This document shows positions 38,116 to 47,346 of a stretch of DNA of 64,000 bases, one piece after another. Every line of letters begins with the position of its first letter. Positions within the stretch are counted from its first letter, which is position 1. Position numbers and translations under genes: made by a program. Below the pieces are notes generated by a model. The model worked only from the letters and a program-made list of their open reading frames with translations, searched no databases and was not told the origin of the DNA. Source of the stretch: Oceanibaculum indicum P24. Its GTDB lineage: Bacteria > Pseudomonadota > Alphaproteobacteria > Oceanibaculales > Oceanibaculaceae. Location of the stretch: positions 1 through 64,000 of the forward strand of contig NZ_AMRL01000014.1 in NCBI RefSeq assembly GCF_000299935.1. The letters run 5' to 3'.

Positions 38116-39546
38116 CTAGACGACCAGCACGTTCTTGAACTGCCAGGGATCGTCGTAATCGACGTCCTCGGCGAACAGAACCCCCCGGCTTTCCAGCGGC
38201 GTCCAGTCGCTGTAGGCCCCGACCACCGGGCCGAGATAGGGCATGCAGACATCCAGAACCCGCTGGAAGTCCATCTCGTCGGGTTCGACGATGCCTTTCT
38301 CCGGGTTCTCCATCGCCCAGACCAGGCCGCCGAGCACGGCGACGGTGACCTGCAGCGAGGTGGCGTTGTTGTGCGGGCACAGCTTGCGCGCTTCCTCGAT
38401 GGAGAGCTGCGATCCGTACCAGTAGGCATTCTTCTTGTGACCGGCGAGCAGCACGCCCAGCTCATCAATGCCGCTGACGACCTCGTCAACGATCAGCCGC
38501 TGGTTCGGCTGCTGCTGCCAGTTCTTACCCGCCAGCTCGTGCACCGACATGACCGCGTCGTCGCACGGGTGGTAGGCGTAATGCACGGTCGGCCGGTAGG
38601 TCACCGCCTTAGCCGCGCCGGTCTCTTCGGTCACCGTGAAATAGTCGGCGATGGAGATCGCCTCGCTATGGGTGATGAGGAAGCCGTGGAAATGGCCCTC
38701 GGTCGGCGTCCAGGTGCGCACCCGCGTGCTGGCCCCCGGCCGGTTCAGGAAGATCGCCGCGTCGCAGCCAAAGGCATGCCGGCTGGCGTTGTACGGCCAG
38801 TGCTTCTCGTGCGTGCCCCAGCCCAGCTCGGTCGGCTGCGAGCCTTCCGAGACGAAGCCGTCGATCGACCAGGTGTTCACGAATTCGCCGACCTTCTTCG
38901 GGTTATTCGTCACCTGGGTGTCGCGCTCGGCGATGTGAATGACCTTCACGCCGAGGGTCTTGGCCAGATTGCCCCAGCCCGCGCGGTCCGCCGGCACATC
39001 CGCCTTCACGCCGGTATCCTTGGCGATGTTCAGCAGCGCCTGCTTCACGAAGTGGGACACCAGACCCGGATTGGCGCCATGGGTGATAACCGCCGTCGGG
39101 TCCTTCTTGCCGGGCCGGCGCTGCGCCAGGAATTCCTCCCGCAGCGCGTAGTTGGAGCGCAGCGAGGGCGGCAGCGAGGTATCGGTATAGCCGCCGACCC
39201 AGGGCTCGATGCAGGTGTCGAGATAGAGCGCACCCTTGTCGCGCGCCAGCTCGGCCAGCGCGATGGAGGACACATCGACCGACAGGTTCAGCAGGAAGTC
39301 GCCCTTGCCGATCTCCTTGCCCACCAGATCCTTGTAGTTCTCGCGCGTGACCGGGGCGACCCGGAATTCCACGCCATACGCGTCGGCAACTTCCTTGCCC
39401 TTCTCCTCGGCGGTGATGATGACGATCTTGTCCTTCGGCATGTCGATATGCCGCAGGATCAGCGGCAGCACGCCCTGGCCGATGCTGCCGAAGCCGATCA
39501 TCACGATACGTCCGCCGAAGGCGGTATGGCGCTTATAGTCCGTCAT
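38116..39546 (-). CDS. hss: Homospermidine synthase
   Basis: A 476-residue NAD+-dependent enzyme that joins two putrescines (or putrescine and spermidine) into sym-homospermidine. The N-terminal Rossmann motif is IVMIGFGSIGQGVLP (about residues 14-28). Next come DTCIEPWVGGYTD, HGANPGLVSHFVKQAL and the substrate-site region SEGSQPTELGWGTHEKHWP, all typical of bacterial HSS. It lies between two decarboxylase genes, all on the minus strand. Sym-homospermidine is a common alphaproteobacterial polyamine. Confidence 0.95.
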   Translation of the reverse strand: MTDYKRHTAFGGRIVMIGFGSIGQGVLPLILRHIDMPKDKIVIITAEEKGKEVADAYGVEFRVAPVTRENYKDLVGKEIGKGDFLLNLSVDVSSIALAELARDKGALYLDTCIEPWVGGYTDTSLPPSLRSNYALREEFLAQRRPGKKDPTAVITHGANPGLVSHFVKQALLNIAKDTGVKADVPADRAGWGNLAKTLGVKVIHIAERDTQVTNNPKKVGEFVNTWSIDGFVSEGSQPTELGWGTHEKHWPYNASRHAFGCDAAIFLNRPGASTRVRTWTPTEGHFHGFLITHSEAISIADYFTVTEETGAAKAVTYRPTVHYAYHPCDDAVMSVHELAGKNWQQQPNQRLIVDEVVSGIDELGVLLAGHKKNAYWYGSQLSIEEARKLCPHNNATSLQVTVAVLGGLVWAMENPEKGIVEPDEMDFQRVLDVCMPYLGPVVGAYSDWTPLESRGVLFAEDVDYDDPWQFKNVLVV

Positions 39547-39632
39547 TCTTTGTCACACTCCGTTCAGTTTCGATGCGGGCCGGCTCCTGTTCCCGGCCCC
39601 GCCGCACATAAGCGCTGACTTTTATTGTTTCC

Positions 39633-40910
39633 TCAAGCCACGGCACGCAGCTTCGCGCGCCGCCGCACCACACGGGCCGGATGGCTGACCTGCACCGGTG
39701 CTTCCTGACCCGCGCCCGCCTGACCTGAGCCGGGGTGGCCGGCGGTCGCCAGCAGCGGCCCGTCGGACACGGCAACCGTGCCGATCCGGTCAAAGCCGTT
39801 GAACTGGGTGCGCAGGCAGGCACCGTAGGCGCCCAGCTGGCCGATCTCGATCCAGTCGCCCTCGCGCAGGTCGGCCGGCAGCCAGAACGGGCCTTCCATG
39901 CGGTCCGCGCTGTCGCAGGTCGGGCCGAAGAAGACGTAGGGCAGCATCTCGGACGAAGCGGCTTCACCTTCGGGACGGATCACCCGCACCGGGAAGCGGA
40001 AGGCCGGCACACCGGCATCCGACAGCGTGCCGTACACGCCGTCATTGATGAACAGCTCCTGCCCGCGGCGGTGGTTCACCTGCACGACCAGCGAGGTGCC
40101 GGCGGCGACCAGCGCACGGCCCGGCTCGCACCACAGCTCGCAATTCGCGAGGTCCAGCCGGCGGAAGGCGCGGTTGATGGCCGCCATGTAGAGCCACAGC
40201 GCCGGCGGGTTCACGTCCGGATAGGCAACCGGGAAGCCGCCGCCGACATCCAGCACGTCGGGCGTCACGCCGGACAGGCGGATGACCTCGCCGGCGATCT
40301 CCATGGCGCGCTCATAGGCGGACGGGTCCAGGCACTGGGAACCGACATGGAAGCACAGGCCGACGCGGCGGCCGGCATCGCGCGCGGCACGCAGCAGGGT
40401 GACCGCCTGCTCCACCGGGGCGCCGAACTTGCCGGACAGGTCATAGACCGCGCCGCCCTTCGGCAGCTTCAGGCGGATGAACAGGCCCAGATCGTCGGCA
40501 TGGCCGGTCTCGGTCACGATCTTCGCCAGTTCCTCCATGGAATCCAGCGAGAAGTCGCGCACGCCATGCTGCATGTAGGCAGCCCGGATCGAAGCCCGCG
40601 GCTTCACCGGATGCATGTAGGCGAGGCGCGCGTCCGGCAGCAGCCGGCGCACGGTCTCGATCTCGGTCAGCGAGGCGACGTCGAAATTGGCGACACCACC
40701 AGCCGACAGGGCGCGCAGCACCGCCACATCCGGATTGCACTTCACGGCATAGAAGACACGGCCCGGAAACAGCGACACGAAGGTGCGCGCGGTCGCCTCC
40801 ATGAGGGCCGGACGCACGCACAGCACGGGCTCTTCCGGACGGGAGGCGGCAATCACGCCATCGACCGTCAGGCCGGCAATCTCGCGGTTTGCATCGAAAC
40901 CAAGGAACAT
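39633..40910 (-). CDS. Second fold type III PLP-dependent decarboxylase (divergent ODC-like)
   Basis: A 425-residue paralogue-like decarboxylase. The PLP lysine is Lys57 (FYAVKCNP), with LCFHVGSQ, VGGGFP, EPGRALVA and the catalytic Cys332 in GPTCDSAD retained, so it should be active. It carries about 45 extra C-terminal residues, basic at the end (RRRAKLRAVA). I chose ATG 40910 with GGGAG 8 nt upstream; an in-frame TTG 15 bp earlier is less likely. The gene is preceded by a roughly 300-nt leader with a candidate upstream ORF. The substrate could be ornithine, lysine or another diamine precursor. Confidence 0.85.
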   Translation of the reverse strand: MFLGFDANREIAGLTVDGVIAASRPEEPVLCVRPALMEATARTFVSLFPGRVFYAVKCNPDVAVLRALSAGGVANFDVASLTEIETVRRLLPDARLAYMHPVKPRASIRAAYMQHGVRDFSLDSMEELAKIVTETGHADDLGLFIRLKLPKGGAVYDLSGKFGAPVEQAVTLLRAARDAGRRVGLCFHVGSQCLDPSAYERAMEIAGEVIRLSGVTPDVLDVGGGFPVAYPDVNPPALWLYMAAINRAFRRLDLANCELWCEPGRALVAAGTSLVVQVNHRRGQELFINDGVYGTLSDAGVPAFRFPVRVIRPEGEAASSEMLPYVFFGPTCDSADRMEGPFWLPADLREGDWIEIGQLGAYGACLRTQFNGFDRIGTVAVSDGPLLATAGHPGSGQAGAGQEAPVQVSHPARVVRRRAKLRAVA

Positions 40911-41101
40911 CGCACCAACTCCCAAAAACTGATCGCGCCCTTACCGGACACGCCAAGAACACGCGCGGATGCCGACGCACCGGTTGAGGTGCAGGAACCC
41001 GCTGGCCTGCCCGAAAACCGGGACAGGTCACGACGAAAGCTTGCCCGCCCCCGGCCCGCAAAAGAGCTGGCGGCGATATCGAAAGCCTATGAAGTGAGAC
41101 G

Positions 41102-41187
41102 TGCTTGGCGGGTTCAGCGGCCTTCCCTCTGCGGGAGGCCTGTGGGACCGCTCAAGGTTCGTTTTTCAGGGGGGTGTCTCAGCCCCC
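41102..41187 (-). promoter_or_regulatory. Candidate structured leader RNA upstream of the second decarboxylase
   Basis: On the minus strand, a GGGGG/CCCCC hairpin at 41187-41169 has the loop CUGAGACA. It is followed by two mutually exclusive stems: AGCGGUC pairs with GGCCGCU as the outer stem, or GGCCUCCC pairs with GGGAAGGCC (one bulged A) as the inner stem. This could be a switchable structure. Alphaproteobacterial ornithine decarboxylase genes are known to carry the speF leader motif, but I cannot confirm membership by eye. Confidence 0.4.
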
Positions 41188-41208
41188 GGTGGTACAGGAC
41201 GCAATCAT
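41179..41208 (-). CDS. Candidate leader peptide (9 residues) upstream of the second decarboxylase
   Basis: The ORF ATG...TGA encodes MIASCTTGG. An AGGGG Shine-Dalgarno sequence lies 8 nt before the ATG. The last two glycine codons form the 5' strand of the GGGGG/CCCCC hairpin and the stop codon sits in its loop, so a ribosome finishing this ORF would melt the hairpin. That is a plausible attenuation device, but nothing beyond position and layout supports translation. Confidence 0.35.
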   Translation of the reverse strand: MIASCTTGG

Positions 41209-41656
41209 AACAGGACCCCTTCGGACCAGAGCGGCAGCGCCGCCAGATGAGCCAAAAGAGACGCGTTACGTCGTTACTTAACCACGGTGGGCCATTGGTA
41301 CGTGCGAATACGCTCTGGGGCGTCATATATGCCCAACAATCTCCCCACGCAAGCCCGAATTTTCCCTGTAAGGCCCGACACTTAGCGGCAGGGCAGCAGA
41401 TCGCCCGCCGACTGTTCGAACGCTCAGCGAAATTAAACGCCAAGTATCTGATTAGAAGCCTTTTTTGCGATATTTTTCGGGATAATTTTTAACTGCCGCC
41501 GGAATTATGAAATTTTTCGGGCGCATCCCGGCCCGCCTGTAACAATCGGCATGACAAGCGGCAATGCCCCGGCATCCAACGGCCCCATCGCCAAGACAAT
41601 GGAATTCGCGCATGATAGGTGCGGTTGCAGCAACGGGACGCAAGAGCCTTGGAACC
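41209..41656. other. Divergent intergenic region, no protein gene seen
   Basis: About 450 bp lie between the decarboxylase leader and the binding-protein gene on the other strand. Positions 41440-41500 are clearly AT-rich for this genome. The region must hold the promoters for both genes. A plus-strand extension of the binding protein to 41564 is open but lacks signal-peptide character. No tRNA or other recognised RNA was seen. Confidence 0.5.
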
Positions 41657-42439
41657 ATGACGATCATCCGCCGACTAACGCTGCTGAGTTTCATCGGGCT
41701 GTCCGGCCTGGCCGCACCCCTCCTCAACCCTGTCCTCGCCGCCGAGACCATCCGCATCGGCGGCTACCCCTTCCCGCCCTTCGTCGAGGTGATCGATGGC
41801 CAGCCGGGCGGGCTGACGCTGGATCTGATCGCCGCCGCCAACAAGGCGCAGACGCGTTACCGGCTGGAGTTCGTGCCCACGGCCGCGGAGCAGCGCTATG
41901 CCGATCTTGAGAAGGGAAGTTTCGACCTGATCCTGTTCGAGAGCGCCGACTGGGGCTGGCCGCGCGGAAAGATCGCCTCCGCCGCCACCCTGCATGAGGG
42001 CAGCGAGATCTATGTCGCTCTGGCGGAACCCGGCCGCGATCAGGGCTTCTTCAGCCCGCTGTCGGAGCGCCGCATCGCCATCGTCAGCGGCTTCCATTAC
42101 GGCTTCGCCGGCATGGAGACGGACAGTGCTGCGCTGGCCAGGCGCTTCGACATTCTGGAAACACCGGAACCGGGCGACAGCCTGCAGGCGGTGCTGGATG
42201 GCGAGGCCGAGGTCGCGGTGCTGAACGATGTGTTCCTGAAACGGCTGCTGGCCGAAGTGCCGGAGATGAAAGAGACGCTGCTGATCGGCGATACGCCGGA
42301 CCAGCGCTACAGCCAGGCCGTGATCGGCAGCGCGCGGCGGGCGGAGATGGCGACCGCCATCGGCCGGCTGCTGCTCGACACCATGCGCGCGCCCGCGTTT
42401 CAGGAGGTACTGCGCGGCTACGGGCTGGGCACACCGTAG
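41657..42439 (+). CDS. Periplasmic amino-acid-type substrate-binding protein (SBP_bac_3)
   Basis: A 260-residue secreted protein of the type II solute-binding fold. The signal peptide is at residues 1 to about 28 (ending PVLAA), and the mature protein starts ETIRIGGYPFPPFVEVIDGQPGGLTLDLI, typical of amino-acid receptors. There is no adjacent permease or ATPase, so it is an orphan receptor or serves a transporter elsewhere. I chose ATG 41657 because the signal peptide begins there; 41612 and 41564 are in-frame alternatives. A terminator follows. Ligand unknown. Confidence 0.8.
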   Translation: MTIIRRLTLLSFIGLSGLAAPLLNPVLAAETIRIGGYPFPPFVEVIDGQPGGLTLDLIAAANKAQTRYRLEFVPTAAEQRYADLEKGSFDLILFESADWGWPRGKIASAATLHEGSEIYVALAEPGRDQGFFSPLSERRIAIVSGFHYGFAGMETDSAALARRFDILETPEPGDSLQAVLDGEAEVAVLNDVFLKRLLAEVPEMKETLLIGDTPDQRYSQAVIGSARRAEMATAIGRLLLDTMRAPAFQEVLRGYGLGTP

Positions 42440-42441
42440 GC

Positions 42442-42475
42442 AAAAGAAAAGGGCAGGCCCGATGGCCTGCCCTTT
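42442..42475. terminator. Bidirectional rho-independent terminator
   Basis: The stem GGGCAGGCC/GGCCTGCCC at 42451-42472 with a 4-nt loop has an A-rich run on the left and TTT on the right. It lies between convergent genes (binding protein and cold-shock protein). The run on the minus strand (TTTTCTTTT) makes it stronger in that direction. Confidence 0.9.
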
Positions 42476-42499
42476 CCGGTGCACTCATTGTTCCCGACG

Positions 42500-42706
42500 T
42501 CAGGCCAGGGTGAGGGAACCCGCCGACATCTTGCCGTTGCGGCCCTGCTGCAGGTCGTAGCTCAGGCGCTGCCCCTCGGCCAGATCGGCCAGTCCGGCCT
42601 GCTCAACCGCACTGATGTGCACGAACACATCGGCCCCGCCCTCATCCGGCTGGATGAAACCGTAGCCCTTGGTACGGTTGAACCATTTCACGATGCCAGT
42701 ACTCAT
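42500..42706 (-). CDS. Cold-shock domain protein (CspA family)
   Basis: A 68-residue single cold-shock domain that binds single-stranded RNA/DNA. RNP1 is KGYGFIQP and RNP2 is VFVHIS. It begins [17 protein letters not shown], the family N-terminus. A run of about 190 bp upstream, without another gene, is long enough for the structured 5' leader common to csp genes, but I could not assign a fold. It ends just before the bidirectional terminator. Confidence 0.95.
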   Translation of the reverse strand: MSTGIVKWFNRTKGYGFIQPDEGGADVFVHISAVEQAGLADLAEGQRLSYDLQQGRNGKMSAGSLTLA

Positions 42707-42899
42707 AATCTTTCTCCTTCATCGCCACGCGTCCGCGGCGACACACCTTCGCAAGTGCATGCGGACTCGTCGGGAACGAAGGGAAATCTGCGTCACTCAA
42801 CGGCGGCCAAACGTCTTTGCCGCTCCACACAACGCATTATCCTATGCGCAAAGCCTATTGGCGCGCAATCGACGCCGCGCGCCGGAATTGCCCACCGGT

Positions 42900-43106
42900 T
42901 TACTTCGTCAGGATCAGCTTGCCCTTGCGCGTCAGGCGCAGCCGGTAGAACTCCTCGGCGTGCTGGATCAGCACCTCGCGCCCGGCGGTGAACAAATCGC
43001 CGCTGTCGAGGATGCGTTGGGCCGCCGGCACCGGCTGGACCGGGCGGTAGCCGTCGAGGCCGGGATGGGCCGGACCCGGCATGGAAGGTTGGCGCATGAC
43101 GCTCAT
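42900..43106 (-). CDS. hemP: Hemin uptake protein HemP
   Basis: A 68-residue protein whose C-terminal half (SGDLFTAGREVLIQHAEEFYRLRLTRKGKLILTK, about residues 35-68) matches HemP, a small protein of haem-iron uptake loci. In some proteobacteria it is a regulator or co-activator of haem receptor expression. No haem transporter gene is adjacent. A 17-bp inverted repeat that looks like a Fur box lies about 50 bp upstream, consistent with iron control. Confidence 0.88.
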   Translation of the reverse strand: MSVMRQPSMPGPAHPGLDGYRPVQPVPAAQRILDSGDLFTAGREVLIQHAEEFYRLRLTRKGKLILTK

Positions 43107-43154
43107 AGCCTGTCTCCTCTGTGCGTGTCAGCAGTACGCGCGCTTAAAACTAAT

Positions 43155-43171
43155 TTGCGAATAACTCGCAA
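43155..43171. promoter_or_regulatory. Candidate Fur box upstream of hemP
   Basis: TTGCGA-ATAAC-TCGCAA is a perfect 6-bp inverted repeat around a 5-bp AT-rich centre, close in form to the iron-regulator (Fur) sites of alphaproteobacteria. It is 49-65 bp upstream of the hemP start, a normal operator position. Confidence 0.6.
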
Positions 43172-43235
43172 TAGCAAGACTGAAGGCTAAAACCGCCCTT
43201 GTCAACGCCGATCCGTCATCCCGATGGGGCATAAG

Positions 43236-43268
43236 AAAAACCCTCCCGGCCAGAGCCGGGAGGGTTGT
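43236..43268 (-). terminator. Rho-independent terminator of the chemoreceptor operon
   Basis: The stem CCCTCCCGGC/GCCGGGAGGG at 43241-43264 with loop CAGA is followed on the minus strand by a T run (AAAAA on the plus strand at 43236-43240). It lies 32 bp beyond the chemoreceptor stop. Confidence 0.92.
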
Positions 43269-43295
43269 GTAGAACCATAGCAGTGCGGCGCCCGG

Positions 43296-45968
43296 TCAGC
43301 CGGTCCGCACCTGCGTCAGGAACTGGTCGACCTGGTTGCGCAGGCGCTCGCTCTGTGACATCAAATCGTTGGCGGAGTTCAGCACCTCGTGCGCCGTGGT
43401 GCCGCTCAGCTCCGCCGCCGTGCTGACGCCGACGATGTTGGAGCTGACCTCCTGCGTGCCCGAGGCCGCCTGCTGCACATTGCGGGCGATTTCCTGGGTG
43501 GCGGCATTCTGCTCCTCCACCGCCGAGGCGATCACCGTGGCGATCTCGTTGATCTCGCCGATAATGCTGGCGATCTCGGTGATCGCGCCCACCGCCTCTT
43601 CCGTGGTGCCCTGCATGACCTCGATCTGACCGGACACATCCTCGGTCGCCTTGCCGGTCTGGTTGGCCAGGTTCTTCACCTCCGAGGCCACGACGGCGAA
43701 ACCCTTGCCCGCCTCGCCGGCGCGCGCTGCCTCGATGGTCGCGTTCAGCGCCAGCAGGTTGGTCTGCTCGGCGATGCCACGGATCAGCTGCACCACCTCG
43801 CCGACCTGCTGGGCGGCCTTCATCAGTTCCTGCACCGTGCCGTTGGTGCGCTGCGCCGCGCTGACCGCACGCTGGGCGATGGTCGCGGATTCGCTGACCT
43901 GGCGCCCGATCTCGCTGATCGAGCTGGACAGCTCCTCCGCCGCCACGCCGACGGTCTGCACATTGCTGGAAGCCTGTTCCGAGGCCGCCGCGACGGTGGT
44001 GGCCTGGGTACGGGTCTCCTCCGCCGTGTGAGCCATGCTCTCCGCCGAAGTCTTCAGGCCGGAAGCCGCCGTGGCCACCGCCTTCACGACATCGCCGATC
44101 TTCGCCTCGAAATCGTCGGCCAGCTGATACATCATCTTCCGGCGTTCCTCGGCCGCCTGCCGGCGTTCCTGATCGGCGGCAGCGCGGCTTTCCTCCAGCG
44201 CCACCGCATTGTCGCGGAACACCGCCAGCGCATCGGCCATGCGGGCGATCTCGTCACGGCCGCTGTTCGGAATCTCAGCGGTCAGGTCGCCCTGGCTGAT
44301 CGATTCCATCGCCGTGGTCAGGCGCATCAGCCTGCCGACGACGGCGCGCCCGACATAGAGCCAGCCCAGCAACACCGCACCGATGATGCTGGCGCCGACA
44401 ATGACGAGCATTGCCGTGGTGCTGGCCATAATGACGTCGTTGGTGGCGGCCTTCGCGTCCTCGATCTTGCCGGAGGCTTCATCGACCAGCGCATCGACGG
44501 CGAACTGCAATGCGGTCGCCTGCACCTTGCCGGCGGCAAGCGCCTCGCTGGCCTTTTCACCCAGGGCCAGCTCCTGCCGGCGCAGGTCGAACAGATTGCC
44601 ATCGGCGGTGCCATATTCGATCAGCATGTTGACCGTGCTGGCCAGCATGGCGACGTCCTGCCCGCCATTCTGCAGCTCTTCCAGATAGGCGTTCACGCGC
44701 GAGGCGGCACCGGCGAAGCGGCCGGACAGGGCGTCGATCTCAGCCGTGCGGCTTTCATTTGACGCCGCCGCCAGCACGCCGGCCAGCAGATTGGCCTCGC
44801 CCTGGATGGACAGCAGCGCGCGCAGCATGCTGACGTCCTTCTCCATCAGCCGGGTGATGATGAAGCTGTTGTCGGCGATGGTGACCTCGGAACTCAGCAC
44901 CAGGTCGAAGCCGGTATCGTCAACCAGCGTGACCAGCGCCAGGGTCAGATTCTCATAGAGCGCCAGCAGTTCGCGCATCAGCTCGACACGGCGGCTGCGC
45001 ATCGCCTCCAGCTTCTGGAAGTCGGAGCCGGTCAGCTCATCCATGCGGGTGGCGAACAGCCCGTTGGCATCGCGCCCCTTGGCGACCATCTCCTCGACCA
45101 GCATCACCACATTGGCGCCACTACCCAGATCCCACAGCTTTTCCAGATTGGGGGCGATCCGCCGCGCCGTGGCGTCGAACTGGTCGCGCAGGGGACGCAG
45201 ATGCGTGGCATCCTGCGCCGAGGCAACCTGGGTATAGATGCCGAGCAGCGAGTTGACCTCGGCCTTGACCTCCAGCGCCGCCCGCAGCGCGCCGACTTGG
45301 TTTTCCAGCAAATCGGTGATTGTGCGCCCGCTGTTCGCCGTCGCCTCCTCGGCGGCGGAGACAAGGCCGGTACGCGCGCTTTCCACCTTGGGGTCGATAT
45401 CGGCCAGGATCGCGCCATGCGCCAGATTGGCCTCGTCCACCATGTCCTGGCGCTTGCGCTTGATTGCAAGCGACTCCTTCACGATCTGGTCGATGCTCTG
45501 CAGCCGGCTGGCCAGCGTCTCGACGCTGGTGCGCAGCCCCTGCACCTGCTGTTCGCCAGCCTCGCCCAGCACCCGGGCCAGGTCGATGATGTCGCTGTTC
45601 AGCAGGTTGGTGCGCTCGTCCAGCGCCGCACGGGCATCCTCGCGCTCCTTTGGCGTCGTCGCGGCCTGCAGCGCCGGGGCCACTGCCAGGAAGCCGTTCA
45701 CGTCGGCGGCGATCTTCAACGCCGCTTCCGACATCGGCACGGCCTCGTCGGTGATCGTCGCCAGGCTGTCCTTCACACGCTCGAAGGAGAACCAGGCGAC
45801 ACCGCCGGCCAGCACCGTCATGATAGCCGCGCCACCGAACGCCATCAGCAGCTTCTCGCGGATGCCGAGGCCGCGCCCGCGCCGCTTCGCCTGCCGGGCC
45901 GTGTTTTCCGGGTCGTTTCCGGCTTCGGTATCGACCTCAGCCTCAATCGCTTCGTTATTCTCTGTCAT
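43296..45968 (-). CDS. Methyl-accepting chemotaxis protein with very large sensory region
   Basis: An 890-residue chemoreceptor. A short cytoplasmic N-terminus is followed by TM1 at about residues 38-60, a periplasmic region of about 460 residues that looks like stacked helical bundles with internally similar segments, and TM2 at about 520-545. A HAMP domain follows, then the MCP signalling domain with the hairpin tip [28 protein letters not shown] at about residues 760-790. There is no C-terminal CheR/CheB pentapeptide. I chose ATG 45968; a GTG 27 bp upstream is in frame. It lies 31 bp downstream of a binding-protein gene, which suggests the binding protein presents ligand to it. Confidence 0.92.
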   Translation of the reverse strand: MTENNEAIEAEVDTEAGNDPENTARQAKRRGRGLGIREKLLMAFGGAAIMTVLAGGVAWFSFERVKDSLATITDEAVPMSEAALKIAADVNGFLAVAPALQAATTPKEREDARAALDERTNLLNSDIIDLARVLGEAGEQQVQGLRTSVETLASRLQSIDQIVKESLAIKRKRQDMVDEANLAHGAILADIDPKVESARTGLVSAAEEATANSGRTITDLLENQVGALRAALEVKAEVNSLLGIYTQVASAQDATHLRPLRDQFDATARRIAPNLEKLWDLGSGANVVMLVEEMVAKGRDANGLFATRMDELTGSDFQKLEAMRSRRVELMRELLALYENLTLALVTLVDDTGFDLVLSSEVTIADNSFIITRLMEKDVSMLRALLSIQGEANLLAGVLAAASNESRTAEIDALSGRFAGAASRVNAYLEELQNGGQDVAMLASTVNMLIEYGTADGNLFDLRRQELALGEKASEALAAGKVQATALQFAVDALVDEASGKIEDAKAATNDVIMASTTAMLVIVGASIIGAVLLGWLYVGRAVVGRLMRLTTAMESISQGDLTAEIPNSGRDEIARMADALAVFRDNAVALEESRAAADQERRQAAEERRKMMYQLADDFEAKIGDVVKAVATAASGLKTSAESMAHTAEETRTQATTVAAASEQASSNVQTVGVAAEELSSSISEIGRQVSESATIAQRAVSAAQRTNGTVQELMKAAQQVGEVVQLIRGIAEQTNLLALNATIEAARAGEAGKGFAVVASEVKNLANQTGKATEDVSGQIEVMQGTTEEAVGAITEIASIIGEINEIATVIASAVEEQNAATQEIARNVQQAASGTQEVSSNIVGVSTAAELSGTTAHEVLNSANDLMSQSERLRNQVDQFLTQVRTG

Positions 45969-45999
45969 GACTTGCCCCCGTCCCTTCCTGGACACAGCT

Positions 46000-47205
46000 T
46001 CAGCCGCCAGCGGCGGCCAGGCTTTCTACCTTCTTCACTGTTCCGTCATCCTGGATCACGGTCAGTGTCACCGTGTCCGACCCTTGATTGTCGCCCTTCC
46101 CGAAGGTCAGCGTGAAGCCACCCAGATCGAAGCTGCCGACCTTGTACAGCGTGTCGACAAAGGCGCGCTGCGTCGGCTCGCCCTCGATCTTGCGCAGCAC
46201 CTCCAGGAACAGCCGCCCGGCGACATAGCCTTCCAGCGACACCGTGTCGGGGCGCGCCTTGTCGCTCACCGCCATCATGGCGGCCTGATATTGCTGCACC
46301 AGCGGCAGCGACTCATCCTGCGGCAGCGGCATGACCTGCGTGACGGCCACACCGGTGCGCTGCGCCGCCAGCGCCTGCGAGAACACCTCACCACCAACGA
46401 AGGAGGTGGTCAGGAAGCGCGGGTCCATGCCCAGGCTGCGCGACAGCTTGATGAATTCCGCCGCCGGACGGTAGGCGCCGACGATCAGCACCGCCTCCGG
46501 GTTGGCCTTGCGGATGGTCAGCAGCGCGGTCTTCACCGCCGTGGTGTTGCGGTAGTAGCTGCCTTCCGCGACCAGCGTCAGACCGTGCTTCTCCAGCGCC
46601 TTCTTCACCGCCCGCACGCCGGAAATGCCAAAGGCGTCATCCTGATACAGGATCGCGATGCGCTTGGCCTGAAGGTCGGCGGTCAGCCGTTCGATCCACA
46701 GCTCGGCCTCCTGATCGTAGGAGGCGCGGATATTGATCACATAGTCGAGTTCCGGCTGGCGCAGGGCCGGCGCGCCGGTGAAGGCGCCGATGAAGGGGAT
46801 GCCCATGTCATTGGCCAGCTGCATGGCCGACATCGACGGCGCGGTACCGACCGAGCCGATCATCGCGAAGACGCCCTCGGTCAGGATCAGCTCCTCCGCA
46901 TTCGCCAGCGCGCGGTCGGCGCGGTACTCGTCGTCCTTTGTCATCAGCTCGATCTTGCGGCCCTTCACGCCGCCGGCATCGTTCGCCTCCTTGAAGGCGG
47001 CGAGCAGCCCCTCGCGCATCGCCATCCCCAGTTCGGCGACCGAGCCATTCAACGCGGCACTCTGCCCGACCACAATGCGGTCGGCATAGACGCCGGAGGC
47101 GGCAGCCAGGGCTGGCGCCGCGCTGGCGGCGATGATTCCCAACCCCAGGACCGCGCCCAGGACAGTACCCCGAACAGTGGCGGCGGCTTTCGGTACGAAG
47201 CGCAT
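46000..47205 (-). CDS. HAAT-type periplasmic substrate-binding protein, orphan, paired with chemoreceptor
   Basis: A 401-residue secreted protein of the Leu/Ile/Val-binding fold. The signal peptide is at residues 1 to about 33, and the mature protein starts [44 protein letters not shown]-type receptor motifs (here [17 protein letters not shown]) are present. An excellent ribosome-binding site, AAGGAGGGG, precedes the ATG at 47205. No permease or ATPase is linked; the next gene in the same direction is the chemoreceptor. It is probably a sensory binding protein. Ligand unknown. Confidence 0.87.
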   Translation of the reverse strand: MRFVPKAAATVRGTVLGAVLGLGIIAASAAPALAAASGVYADRIVVGQSAALNGSVAELGMAMREGLLAAFKEANDAGGVKGRKIELMTKDDEYRADRALANAEELILTEGVFAMIGSVGTAPSMSAMQLANDMGIPFIGAFTGAPALRQPELDYVINIRASYDQEAELWIERLTADLQAKRIAILYQDDAFGISGVRAVKKALEKHGLTLVAEGSYYRNTTAVKTALLTIRKANPEAVLIVGAYRPAAEFIKLSRSLGMDPRFLTTSFVGGEVFSQALAAQRTGVAVTQVMPLPQDESLPLVQQYQAAMMAVSDKARPDTVSLEGYVAGRLFLEVLRKIEGEPTQRAFVDTLYKVGSFDLGGFTLTFGKGDNQGSDTVTLTVIQDDGTVKKVESLAAAGG

Positions 47206-47346
47206 GGACCCCTCCTTAATATCCTTCGTTTTTAACCTTACTCCCGCTCCTTTAAAAAGAGGTTACTCTTTGCTTCCATTTGGGGAAATTAACCCTCAAT
47301 TTTTATCTTATTATTCATGCACATATACTAATCACCCACATGGCCT
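47206..47346. promoter_or_regulatory. AT-rich promoter region of the binding protein-chemoreceptor operon
   Basis: These 141 bp are strikingly AT-rich compared with the flanks and separate the binding-protein start from the MFS stop on the same strand. The promoter for the chemosensory operon must lie here. I could not pick a single -35/-10 pair or a sigma-54 site with confidence. Confidence 0.5.

Noticed and set aside
41102-41187. CTGAGA...ACCCC...GAACC...GAGGGAA order resembling a TPP riboswitch
   Set aside because: The CCTGATCnGG...TAAT...CC.GCG core is absent, the spacing is wrong, and the downstream gene is a decarboxylase, not a thiamine gene.
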